NCBI RefSeq assembly: GCF_000420085.1
Contig: NZ_ATUG01000001.1
Span: 806,001 to 870,000 of the forward strand
Source: Desulfospira joergensenii DSM 10085
Lineage (GTDB): Bacteria > Desulfobacterota > Desulfobacteria > Desulfobacterales > Desulfobacteraceae
Direction: 5' to 3'
DNA: 64,000 bases
Shown here: piece by piece, positions 8,541 to 17,127 of the stretch
How the letters are laid out: each line of letters begins with the position of its first letter
How positions within the stretch are numbered: the stretch's first letter is position 1
Notes under the pieces: generated by a model
Told to the model about the DNA's origin: nothing
The model's input: the letters and a program-made list of their open reading frames with translations, nothing else
The model's database searches: none
Position numbers and translations under genes: made by a program

Positions 8541-9308
8541 ATGAAAAAAATCGATTTAAACTGTGATATGGGGGAAAGCTTCGGCGCTTATAAAATAGGC
8601 ATGGACCAAGAGGTCATGGAATTTATCTCATCGGCCAATATCGCCTGCGGATTCCATGCCGGGGATCCCCTGGTCATGGACAGAACCGTGAAGGCCGCCG
8701 TTAAAAACCATGTGGGTATCGGGGCCCATCCCGGATACCCGGACCTCATGGGATTCGGCCGGAGAAGCATGGCCTTAAGCCCGGAAGAAATCCGCCATTA
8801 CCTGGTCTATCAGATCGGGGCCCTGGCCGGCTTCTGCAAGACAAACAACACCCGGCTCCAGCATGTCAAACCCCACGGGGCCCTTTACCTGGATGCCGTC
8901 GAAGACAAGGATGTGGCCCGGGCCGTGGCCGAGGCCATAATCGGTCTGGATCCCGGTCTGATCTTCGTGGCCCTTGCCGGACAAAAAGGGGAAACCATGC
9001 GGCAGATGGGCCGGGATCTGGGGCTGAAAGTGGCCTTTGAGGCCTTCCCGGACCGGGCCTATACCCCGGAAGGGACCCTGGTGTCCAGAAAAGAACCCGG
9101 GGCCGTGATCTCGGATCCGGAGCTTGTGGCCCAACGGGCCCTGGACATGGCCGCAGGCTTTGTCACGGCCGTGGACGGAACCCGCATCGACCTGGATGCC
9201 CAGACCCTGTGCGTCCACGGGGACAACAGGGCCGCCCTGGACCTGGTCCGGACCATTAAACTCAAGCTGGAAGACAACGGCTTCAATGTGATGCCCATGG
9301 GGGAATGA
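8541..9308 (+). CDS. pxpA: 5-oxoprolinase subunit PxpA (LamB/YcsF family)
   Basis: The 255-residue protein begins KIDLNCDMGESFGAYKIG and contains ANIACGFHAGDP, GIGAHPGYPDLMGFGRR, VKPHGALY and TLCVHGDN, the standard YcsF-family signatures. PxpA works with PxpB and PxpC to open the ring of 5-oxoproline (pyroglutamate) to glutamate at the cost of ATP. An AAAAGGAGGAATCC ribosome site precedes the ATG. The stop overlaps the pxpB start by four bases (ATGA). The complete pxpABC set is present in order, so the assignment is strong. Confidence 0.95.
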   Translation: MKKIDLNCDMGESFGAYKIGMDQEVMEFISSANIACGFHAGDPLVMDRTVKAAVKNHVGIGAHPGYPDLMGFGRRSMALSPEEIRHYLVYQIGALAGFCKTNNTRLQHVKPHGALYLDAVEDKDVARAVAEAIIGLDPGLIFVALAGQKGETMRQMGRDLGLKVAFEAFPDRAYTPEGTLVSRKEPGAVISDPELVAQRALDMAAGFVTAVDGTRIDLDAQTLCVHGDNRAALDLVRTIKLKLEDNGFNVMPMGE

Positions 9309-10033
9309 GAATGGATTTGAGCGAGAAAACCGGTCCCTATGACAGCCCGGTGTTCAGAATTGCCGGGGACCGGGGTTTTATCATTGAGTTGGGACAGGGC
9401 ATTGACCCCAAGGTCAATATCCGGGTCAGGGCCATGGCCCGGTTCCTTGAAAAAGAAAGCCCGGAAGGTGTCCGGGAGATCATCCCCACCTACCGGTCCA
9501 TCCTGGTCAACCATGATCCCGTAAAGATCCGGCCTGAACAACTCAGGGCCCTTGTGAAAGGATTTGACCCCGGCCGCTCCCCCGTGGATGAAGGATCCAG
9601 GAAAATAGTTGAAATTCCGGTCTGCTACGGTGGTGACCTGGGGCCGGATATGGAGAATGTGAGATTCTCTTCCGGTCTTTCCGAGGATGAGGTGATCCGG
9701 CTGCACACCGGCACCGAATACCTGATCTATATGGTGGGGTTTACCCCGGGATTTCCCTTTCTGGGAGGTCTGGACAAAAAACTGGCCACCCCCAGGCTCA
9801 AAACCCCGAGGATGAGCGTTCCCAGGGGCTCCGTGGGCATTGCCAACAACCAGACCGGCATCTATCCCATTGCCTCTCCCGGGGGATGGCAGATCATCGG
9901 CCGGACCCCCCTGAGACTTTTTGCCCCGGAAAGAAAAAATCCCTTTTTGTACCGGGCCGGGGACTGGATAAAGTTTGTTCCCGTTTCCCGGCAGGCGTTT
10001 GATCATCTGGAAAAGGCGGAGGAAAATTCATGA
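9305..10033 (+). CDS. pxpB: 5-oxoprolinase subunit PxpB (allophanate hydrolase subunit 1-like, KipI family)
   Basis: The 242-residue protein has the KipI/allophanate hydrolase subunit 1 pattern. It includes YRSILVNHDP, the IPVCYGGDLGPDMENV stretch, the motif TEYLIYMVGFTPGFPFLGGLD, and PRGSVGIANNQTGIYPIASPGGWQIIGRTP. It pairs with PxpC for ATP-dependent ring opening in the 5-oxoprolinase complex. The start overlaps pxpA and the stop overlaps pxpC, each by four bases, so the three are translationally coupled. Two in-frame Met codons (9305 and 9311) lie at the start. Either is possible. Confidence 0.94.
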   Translation: MRMDLSEKTGPYDSPVFRIAGDRGFIIELGQGIDPKVNIRVRAMARFLEKESPEGVREIIPTYRSILVNHDPVKIRPEQLRALVKGFDPGRSPVDEGSRKIVEIPVCYGGDLGPDMENVRFSSGLSEDEVIRLHTGTEYLIYMVGFTPGFPFLGGLDKKLATPRLKTPRMSVPRGSVGIANNQTGIYPIASPGGWQIIGRTPLRLFAPERKNPFLYRAGDWIKFVPVSRQAFDHLEKAEENS

Positions 10034-10971
10034 GTTCCATAAAAATTCTGGCCCCGGGCGGATACACCACGGTCCAGGACAGGGGCAGATTCGGATTTCA
10101 GCACATGGGAGTCCCCATGTCCGGGGCCCTGGATCAGTCGGCCTTTACCCTGGCCAATCTCCTGGTGGGCAATCCGGAAGATGCAGGAGTCCTGGAGCTG
10201 ACGGTCATGGGCCCCTCCCTTGAAATCATGAAAGAAATGGACATGGCCCTTACCGGGGCAGATATGGGAATCCGGATCAATGACGAGCCAAAGAAAGGAT
10301 GGCGGTCCATCCGGGTTTTTCCCGGAGACATAGTCACCATCGGCCAGGTCATTTCCGGTTGCCGGTCCTACCTGGCCTTTTCCGGAGGAATATCCGTTCC
10401 CCGGATCATGGGAAGCCTTTCCACCTATACGGGGGGACAATTGGGCGGATTCCAGGGCCGCCCCCTGAAAAAGGACGATGTTCTCCATACCGGAAATTTC
10501 CTTTTGACAACAAAACAGAGGAAGATCCCGGCCCGGTTGATCCCCGACTACCCCTCCCAGATCACGGCCAGGGTCATTCCCGGCCCCCAGGACGAATACT
10601 TTGACCAGGGCCTTGCGACTCTTTTTCGGGATCCTTACATGGTCACGGCCAAGGCAGACCGCATGGGATACCGGCTCCAGGGGGAAGCCATTCCCATAAA
10701 AGCCTCCATGCCGAAGAGTATAGTTTCCGAGCCCTCCATGCCGGGTTCCATCCAGATCCCGGCCGATGAACAGCCCATTATCCTCCTGGTGGAGCAGACC
10801 GTGGGGGGATATGCCAAAATCGCCACACTGGTTTCCACGGACATTTCAAGGGTGGCCCAGGCCACGCCCGGGGATTTCATCGGATTTGAAAAAATCGATC
10901 TTGCCACGGCCCACAGCCTGGTCATGGAAGAGATGAAAAAAATGGCAGTCCTAAAGGAGATGCTGGGCTGA
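10030..10971 (+). CDS. pxpC: 5-oxoprolinase subunit PxpC (allophanate hydrolase subunit 2-like, KipA family)
   Basis: The 313-residue protein starts IKILAPGGYTTVQDRGRFGFQHMGVPMSGA in outline and continues with ANLLVGNPEDAGVLELTVMGP, SYLAFSGGISVP and RADRMGYRLQG-like sequence, all typical of the biotin-independent carboxyltransferase-like family that includes KipA. With PxpB it forms the ATP-dependent part of 5-oxoprolinase. It is the last gene of the plus-strand operon. Only six bases separate its stop from the end of the convergent GDPD gene, with no obvious terminator hairpin between. Confidence 0.94.
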   Translation: MSSIKILAPGGYTTVQDRGRFGFQHMGVPMSGALDQSAFTLANLLVGNPEDAGVLELTVMGPSLEIMKEMDMALTGADMGIRINDEPKKGWRSIRVFPGDIVTIGQVISGCRSYLAFSGGISVPRIMGSLSTYTGGQLGGFQGRPLKKDDVLHTGNFLLTTKQRKIPARLIPDYPSQITARVIPGPQDEYFDQGLATLFRDPYMVTAKADRMGYRLQGEAIPIKASMPKSIVSEPSMPGSIQIPADEQPIILLVEQTVGGYAKIATLVSTDISRVAQATPGDFIGFEKIDLATAHSLVMEEMKKMAVLKEMLG

Positions 10972-10977
10972 CCCTCG

Positions 10978-11817
10978 TCAGGATTCCGTATCCTTTTGTA
11001 TTCGGGAACGATAACGGACCGCTCTTTCAGGATTATCTGAGATGATAAGATCTGCGCCGATGCGTATCGCCTTTTTAAAATCTTTTTCAGTATCAACGGT
11101 CCAGCAGTTTATCCGTCTTCCGGATAGTTCTGCATACTTTTCCCAAAGCGCCCGTCTATTTTCATTGACCAGCTTTATTTCCGGATGCAGGGTATCCGCA
11201 CCCGCCAGGAGGGCTTTCATTCCCGATCGATTGATATACCCGTTTATCTTGTATTTAAAACTGCCTTTTTCCTTTAATTCCGTCACCCGATCTTCCATCC
11301 GGAACAGGTAAGCGGTCTCGATCCCGGGACAATACCGCCTGGCCGTAAGAAGTGTATTCATATCAAAAGAGGATATGACAACCTGATGACCGATTCCAAA
11401 CCGGCGGATGCTCTTACCGGCCTGTTTCGCCGTACGGCACAAAAATCTGTCACTGGATTTGATTTCAACATTGAATACCGCCTCGGGATACCCTTTGATA
11501 AGTTGGCACACCTCATCAAAGGCGGGAATCTCTATTCCTTTTTCAAGGCCGCAGGCACGGATCATGTCCAGATCCCGCTCCCAGGGGAAAAACCCGAAGG
11601 TTTTATTGGCAAACCAACGGTTGATCACGACCAGGCTCCCGTCTGAGGCGGTTTCAACATCGATCTCTATTCCGTCGGCTCCCACATCGAACGCCTTCTG
11701 AAATGCCGGGAGGGTATTTTCAAAGACATCGCCTTTGCGACAACCCCGATGCCCCAATATCAGGATGCCTTTATCCTTTTTCAGGCTCCCGATAAAATCT
11801 GTTTTTGATGATCTCAT
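10978..11817 (-). CDS. Glycerophosphodiester phosphodiesterase-like protein lacking the usual His-Asp pair
   Basis: The 279-residue protein has the GDPD TIM-barrel signature: GHRGCRKGDVFENTLPAF (first catalytic His and the Glu-Asn pair), GADGIEIDVETASDG (metal ligands) and later VEIKSS. It also ends with the typical INCWTVDTEKDFKKAI segment and GADLIISDNPE. In active enzymes the strand after the DG motif reads HD, giving the second catalytic His. Here the sequence is SLVVINRWF, so that His is absent. The protein may have altered chemistry or be inactive. No signal peptide is visible. It is transcribed alone, towards pxpC. Confidence 0.8.
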   Translation of the reverse strand: MRSSKTDFIGSLKKDKGILILGHRGCRKGDVFENTLPAFQKAFDVGADGIEIDVETASDGSLVVINRWFANKTFGFFPWERDLDMIRACGLEKGIEIPAFDEVCQLIKGYPEAVFNVEIKSSDRFLCRTAKQAGKSIRRFGIGHQVVISSFDMNTLLTARRYCPGIETAYLFRMEDRVTELKEKGSFKYKINGYINRSGMKALLAGADTLHPEIKLVNENRRALWEKYAELSGRRINCWTVDTEKDFKKAIRIGADLIISDNPERAVRYRSRIQKDTES

Positions 11818-11901
11818 ATTTTGCTTTTAAAAAAGACAATTTCCAATATTTTATTGTGGCAGCCTAACCCTTTGACTTTAAATTTAACCAAATACCCTGC
11901 C

Positions 11902-11945
11902 AAAAGATCGGCCGGCCGATCTTTTTCCCAAATCATATTTGGGAA
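11902..11945. promoter_or_regulatory. Two adjacent perfect palindromes in the divergent GDPD/hybrid-kinase gap
   Basis: The 318-base gap at 11818-12135 holds no gene. It contains AAAAGATCGGCC and its exact inverse (11902-11925, no spacer). Immediately after comes TTCCCAAAT-CAT-ATTTGGGAA (11925-11945). The second sits between two divergent starts, so operator use is plausible. The first could instead act as a GC-rich stem. No matching regulator gene was recognised. The rest of the gap is AT-rich without other clear signals. Confidence 0.45.
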
Positions 11946-12135
11946 CCGATGGTACCATAAGTATTCATTTTTAATACCATTTAAAAAATTTTGCTAAACT
12001 CAAATTTTTCATGTACCGTACTTTTAATTGTTTTACATTCAATTTGAATCCATGATCAATGGCCGATTTCTTTTGATATGAAATTGTAAAGCATTTTACA
12101 GTGAACGCTTTTATAGACTCTCCCGGAGCCCCATC

Positions 12136-15100
12136 ATGAAGTACAGACTGGAAGAACTGATCAATATAAAACAATTACAGGACATACAGGACAGACTGAA
12201 TGAACTCTACGCATTTCCCTCGTCCATCATTGATAATGACGGTAAAATTCTTACCGCCACGGCCTGGCAGGACATCTGCGCAGAATTTCACCGGAAGAAC
12301 ATCGCCAGTAGAGAAATCTGCATAAAAAGCGATCAATATATCAAAGAGCATATAAATGAGGCTAACCCGGCCCTAACCTATCATTGCCCCCATGGGCTGG
12401 TGGAAAATGCAATCCCTATTATCATCGAGGATATTCACTACGGTAATTTCTTTACCGGTCAGTTTTTTCTTGAAAAACCGGATCTGGCTTTCTTCAAGGA
12501 ACAGGCAAGGAAATACGGGTTTAATGAAGATGCCTATATTAAAGCGGTAAAGCAGGTACCGATCTGGTCCCGGGAAAAACTGGAAAACTATCTTTTTTTT
12601 ATCAAAGGTCTCATTAAAATTATTGCCGAGAGCGGTCTGAAAAAACTCAAGGAGATCGAGAACCGGAAAAATATAGAAAGGCGTGAAGAACAGCACCGGT
12701 CCATTCTTGAAACGGCAATGGACGGATTCTGGCTGACCGACGTCAATGGGCGACTTCTCGAAGTGAATGATTCCTATTGTTCCATGAGCGGCTATACAAC
12801 AGATGAACTCCTATCCATGTCCATCCATGATCTGGAGGCGGATAAAAGCCACCGGTTCATGCCTGAGCGCCTGAAAAAGGCTGGAATGGAGGCGGATCGC
12901 TTTGAATCCAGACACCGGCGTAAGGATGGTACGGTATATGATATCGAAATCAGTGTGCAATACCGGCCTGGACAAGGCGGGCGATATATTTTTTTCCTGA
13001 GGGATATTTCAGAGCGGAAGCTGGCAGAAGCGTCTCTGAAGGAGAGTGAAAAAAGATACCGCCAAATCGCAGGTCAAATTCCTGGCATGCTTTATCAGTT
13101 TGTGATGCATAAAGACGGCACATACTCCGTCCCCTTTGTCAGTGAGAAAGTAAGGGAATTTTCAGGTTACCGGCCGGAGCAGATTAAGAAAGAGCCCCTA
13201 TTGTTGTTCAAGCCGATTCATCCGGATGATTTAAATCATGTTCAAGAGGAGATAAACAATTCCGCAGAGACCCTGACAGAATTCAATGTCGAGCATCGGT
13301 TGATTCCCCCAAACGGGGAATTGAAATGGTTCCGGGTAAGCTCTACTCCCCATCGTCTGTCAAATGGGGATATCCTCTGGAATGGGATTTCAATGGATAT
13401 CACCCGGCAGAAAAAGGCCGAAGAAGAGACCCAAACCAGGGAGGCCGTATTAAACAGTATACACAGCAGCGCTCCTGTGGGGATAGGGCTATTGGACCCG
13501 GACGGAACCTTTCACTGGCCAAACAAAAAATTATCGGAAATAACCGGTTACAGCCTAAAGGAACTGGAAGGCCTTCCAACCCGTGAACTTTACTTAACAG
13601 AGAAAGAGTACAATCGCGTTTTTGAGAAAAAAAAGAAAAATCTGGCGTCAAGGGGATATAGTTCCATTGAGACGATTTGGAAACAAAAAAAGGGAACCCC
13701 TGTAAATGTTGTACTGAACTCGAAATTCAAAGACCCCACGGATCCCAAACAGGGCATAATCGGAACCGCCCTGGACATAACAGATCAAAAAACAGCTGAA
13801 AAGAAATTACAGTCCCAGGCTGAAACCCTGGATATTATCTTTAACAGTGCTCCGAATATTATGATGCTGGTGGATGAAAACGGAAACACGGCAAGGATAA
13901 ACCAGAAAGGGATTCGGTTCTCGGGACGGGATGAAAAAGAGTTGATCGGTCTTCTGGGGGGTGAAGTGATCAACTGCGTGAACGCCTTTAAAGGGGAAGG
14001 GTGTGGCCGCACCACCGAATGTTTGGATTGTCCGATAAGAACAAAGGTCGAAGCGACAATGGAAACAGGAGAGTCCCACACTGATGAAGAAGGCCGAATG
14101 ACATTTTTTCAAGGCGGGAAAAAGAGATCCCTTGCTCTCCTCATCTCCACCAAGCGATTAGAATCGGACGGCATCCGGCAGGTGCTTGTTTCCATAACAG
14201 ACGTTACCAAATTGAAACAGGCGGAAAAGGCCCTGCTCAAAACCCGGGAACAATATATTCTGGCGGTCAAAGGTTCCCAGGACGGCATCTGGGACTGGGA
14301 TCTGCGGGATAATACTTTGTTTTTGTCTGCCAGATGGAAGCAGATCATCGGATACCGGGATCATGAACTTTCCAATACGGTTTCCAGCCTTGAAGACCGC
14401 CTTCACCCTGAGGACAAACCAAAGTTTATGGATTATGTGGACCAATATTTAAATGGACACAACCCTGTTTTTGCCATTGAGTTCCGGTTAAGACATAAGG
14501 ACGGCAGCTATCGCTGGATATCCTCAAGGGGAGAGGCGTTGCGGGATGAAAAAAACCGGCCCTACCGTATGGCCGGATCCCACAGGGATATAACCGAACA
14601 AAAACAGAAGGAACAATACTATCGGATGATCTCGGAGATGCTCGATATCGCTCCGAATTCAATAACGATCCATGACTTTGGGGGCCGGTTTCTCTATGCC
14701 AACCAGAAGACCTTTGAGATTCACGGTTATGAGCCCCACGAATTCATGGCCGTAAATCTCCACGATCTGAATGCACCTGAAAGTGAAGCCCTGATTCAGG
14801 AGCGGATGATGATCATAGAGGATACAGGGGAAACCTCCTTTACCTCAACTCATTTCCGGAAGGACGGCACCCCGATCCCCATGGAGGTTTTTGTCAAAAA
14901 AGTCGCTTGGGAGAACAAACCGGCCCTATTGAGTGTTGCAACGGATATTACCGAACGTTTGAATGCCGATAAGGAGCTCAAAGAATCCCAGAGCAACCTG
15001 ACCTCATTAATTGAAAACACGGATGACATCATGGTCTCCCGGGATAAAAACGGCCGGGCACTGGTTTATAATCAGGCCTTTGCCCGGGTCGTAAAACGAA

Positions 15101-16884
15101 TTTTTAAGGTGGATCCAACACCTGGAATCCGGACACTGGATTACCTGCCCAAAGATCAAAAAGCACATTGGGAAGAAGTCCTTTTACAAGTGCTGTCCGG
15201 TGTCAGCCTCCAGGAGGAGTTCTGCTGGGAGATCGACGGCGAACAACACATTTACGAGACATCCCACAACCCGATGAAAGTCGGGGATCAAGTCATCGGA
15301 ACAGTGGAGTTCACGCGGGATATCACCCGCCGCAAGCTGGCTGAAAAAAAATTCCAGGATATGGCGAAACGACTGGATCTGGCTACCCGGGGAACCGGTC
15401 TTGGCATCTGGGACTGGGATATAAAAGCCAGGAAGCTGACCTGGGATGAACGGATGTATCAGCTCTATGGGGTTAAAAAAGAGACCTTTTCAAATGCCTA
15501 TGAAGTATGGCGGAATGGACTGCACCCGGAAGATCGAGAAGAAAATGACAGGATAACTGAGGCGGCAGGGCGTGGAGAAAGAGAATATGATACCGAATTT
15601 CGCATCATCTGGCCGGATGGCACGATCCGCTTTATCAGGGCATTGGGGCGGGTGATATGGGATTCAAAGGGGCAGCCCGCAAGAATGATCGGCATTAATT
15701 ATGATATCACGGAAAAAAAGGAAATGGAGGCCCGGGTTCAACAATCCCAAAAAATGGAGGCCATAGGAAATCTTGCCGGCGGCATTGCCCATGACTTTAA
15801 CAATATTCTGTTTCCCATCATCGGCATGTCTGAGATGTTATTGGAAGACTTTGCCCCGGAAACTATGGAACATGAAAACGCCCGGGAAATTTTCAAGGCA
15901 GGGAAAAGAGGCTCTGATCTGGTCAAACAGATTCTTGCCTTCAGCCGTCAGTCAGAGCACAAGATGATCCCGGTTCGAGTTCAGCAGATTTTAAGGGAAG
16001 TATTAAAGCTCACCCGGGCAACGATTCCCTCTGATATCGAAATCCATCAGGATATCCAATCCGATTGCGGCCTGATAATGGCAGATCCGACACAGATCCA
16101 TCAGGTCGCGATGAATATCATCACCAATGCTTTCCACGCGGTTGAATCAAAAGGGGGAGCGATCTTCATAAAACTGAAAGAAACCGGAATGGACGGTAAT
16201 GATTTACCCCAAAATTCTCATGAACCGGGTCGATATGCCAGATTATCGATTTCCGACACCGGTATGGGAATCCCCCCGGAAATTATCGGTAAAATTTTTG
16301 AACCTTACTTTACAACAAAGGAAAAAGGAAAGGGAACCGGGCTTGGTTTGGCAGTCGCCTACGGCATTGTCAAAGAACATAAAGGATATATCCAGGTGGA
16401 TACCAATCCAGCAAAAGGCACAAAATTTCAGATATTTTTTCCATTGATGAGCAGACCGGCTGACAAAACATCAAAAAAGGAGCCTGAAAAATATCCAAGG
16501 GGAAGTGAAAAGATTCTGCTGGTCGATGATGAATCCTCAATCGCAAACCTCGAAAAACAAATGCTTGAAAAAATGGGATATACAGTAACAACCCGCATCA
16601 GCAGTCTGGATGCGCTGGATGCATTTAAGGCCAAGCCGGATGCCTATGATCTTGTCTTAACCGACATGAACATGCCGAACATGACGGGAGAGCAGCTTGC
16701 CAGGGAATTGAAAACCATCCGACATGACATTCCCGTCATCATCTGCACCGGTTTCAGTGAGAGAATCGATAAAGCAAAAGCAAAATCCATAGGGATAAAC
16801 GGTTTTTTAATGAAACCTGTGGTTAAAACGAAGATGGCCAAAATGGTCAGAATAACATTGGATGAAGCCAAAACGGATTCCTAG
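12136..16884 (+). CDS. Hybrid sensor histidine kinase with PocR domain, about eight PAS domains and a C-terminal receiver
   Basis: The 1582-residue protein has no clear membrane helix and is probably cytoplasmic. Residues 1-170 are a PocR-type sensory domain (HCPHGLVENAIPI and YGNFFTGQFF are typical; ligand often a small diol or hydrocarbon-like compound). About eight PAS/PAC units fill residues 185-1195, each ending in an xDITE-like strand. One (about 560-690) carries extra cysteines (CGRTTECLDCP). The kinase core follows: GGIAHDFNNIL with His1219 as phospho-acceptor, the N-box region IITNAFHAVE, DTGMGIP and GTGLGLA. The receiver has the Asp1464-Asp1465 pair and Asp1510 (LTDMNMPNMTG). No output regulator lies beside it, so its target is unknown. 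Confidence 0.93.
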   Translation: MKYRLEELINIKQLQDIQDRLNELYAFPSSIIDNDGKILTATAWQDICAEFHRKNIASREICIKSDQYIKEHINEANPALTYHCPHGLVENAIPIIIEDIHYGNFFTGQFFLEKPDLAFFKEQARKYGFNEDAYIKAVKQVPIWSREKLENYLFFIKGLIKIIAESGLKKLKEIENRKNIERREEQHRSILETAMDGFWLTDVNGRLLEVNDSYCSMSGYTTDELLSMSIHDLEADKSHRFMPERLKKAGMEADRFESRHRRKDGTVYDIEISVQYRPGQGGRYIFFLRDISERKLAEASLKESEKRYRQIAGQIPGMLYQFVMHKDGTYSVPFVSEKVREFSGYRPEQIKKEPLLLFKPIHPDDLNHVQEEINNSAETLTEFNVEHRLIPPNGELKWFRVSSTPHRLSNGDILWNGISMDITRQKKAEEETQTREAVLNSIHSSAPVGIGLLDPDGTFHWPNKKLSEITGYSLKELEGLPTRELYLTEKEYNRVFEKKKKNLASRGYSSIETIWKQKKGTPVNVVLNSKFKDPTDPKQGIIGTALDITDQKTAEKKLQSQAETLDIIFNSAPNIMMLVDENGNTARINQKGIRFSGRDEKELIGLLGGEVINCVNAFKGEGCGRTTECLDCPIRTKVEATMETGESHTDEEGRMTFFQGGKKRSLALLISTKRLESDGIRQVLVSITDVTKLKQAEKALLKTREQYILAVKGSQDGIWDWDLRDNTLFLSARWKQIIGYRDHELSNTVSSLEDRLHPEDKPKFMDYVDQYLNGHNPVFAIEFRLRHKDGSYRWISSRGEALRDEKNRPYRMAGSHRDITEQKQKEQYYRMISEMLDIAPNSITIHDFGGRFLYANQKTFEIHGYEPHEFMAVNLHDLNAPESEALIQERMMIIEDTGETSFTSTHFRKDGTPIPMEVFVKKVAWENKPALLSVATDITERLNADKELKESQSNLTSLIENTDDIMVSRDKNGRALVYNQAFARVVKRIFKVDPTPGIRTLDYLPKDQKAHWEEVLLQVLSGVSLQEEFCWEIDGEQHIYETSHNPMKVGDQVIGTVEFTRDITRRKLAEKKFQDMAKRLDLATRGTGLGIWDWDIKARKLTWDERMYQLYGVKKETFSNAYEVWRNGLHPEDREENDRITEAAGRGEREYDTEFRIIWPDGTIRFIRALGRVIWDSKGQPARMIGINYDITEKKEMEARVQQSQKMEAIGNLAGGIAHDFNNILFPIIGMSEMLLEDFAPETMEHENAREIFKAGKRGSDLVKQILAFSRQSEHKMIPVRVQQILREVLKLTRATIPSDIEIHQDIQSDCGLIMADPTQIHQVAMNIITNAFHAVESKGGAIFIKLKETGMDGNDLPQNSHEPGRYARLSISDTGMGIPPEIIGKIFEPYFTTKEKGKGTGLGLAVAYGIVKEHKGYIQVDTNPAKGTKFQIFFPLMSRPADKTSKKEPEKYPRGSEKILLVDDESSIANLEKQMLEKMGYTVTTRISSLDALDAFKAKPDAYDLVLTDMNMPNMTGEQLARELKTIRHDIPVIICTGFSERIDKAKAKSIGINGFLMKPVVKTKMAKMVRITLDEAKTDS

Positions 16885-17127
16885 AAAAGCATATCGGGAT
16901 ATAGGGTTGACCCGGTGCCTGGGAATACGGTTTAAACCCCACAGGAGACATAGATTCCGGTTTGATGTATCCCGGACACGAATTGCCGCCCAGGGGATAA
17001 AAGGGTCTGATTTTTTCCTTTTATTCCAATTGATTCTCAACCGCTTCAACCTTTCCTTGAAACTTTTACCAAAGGTGTGATATTTATACCCACTTTATTC
17101 TTTAACACCCCGAAAAAAGGAGCTTCC

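Noticed and set aside
9059..10006. 315-residue open frame on the minus strand opposite pxpA/pxpB
   Set aside because: Shadow of the conserved pxp genes; the product is Gly/Pro/His-rich without motifs and lacks a ribosome site.
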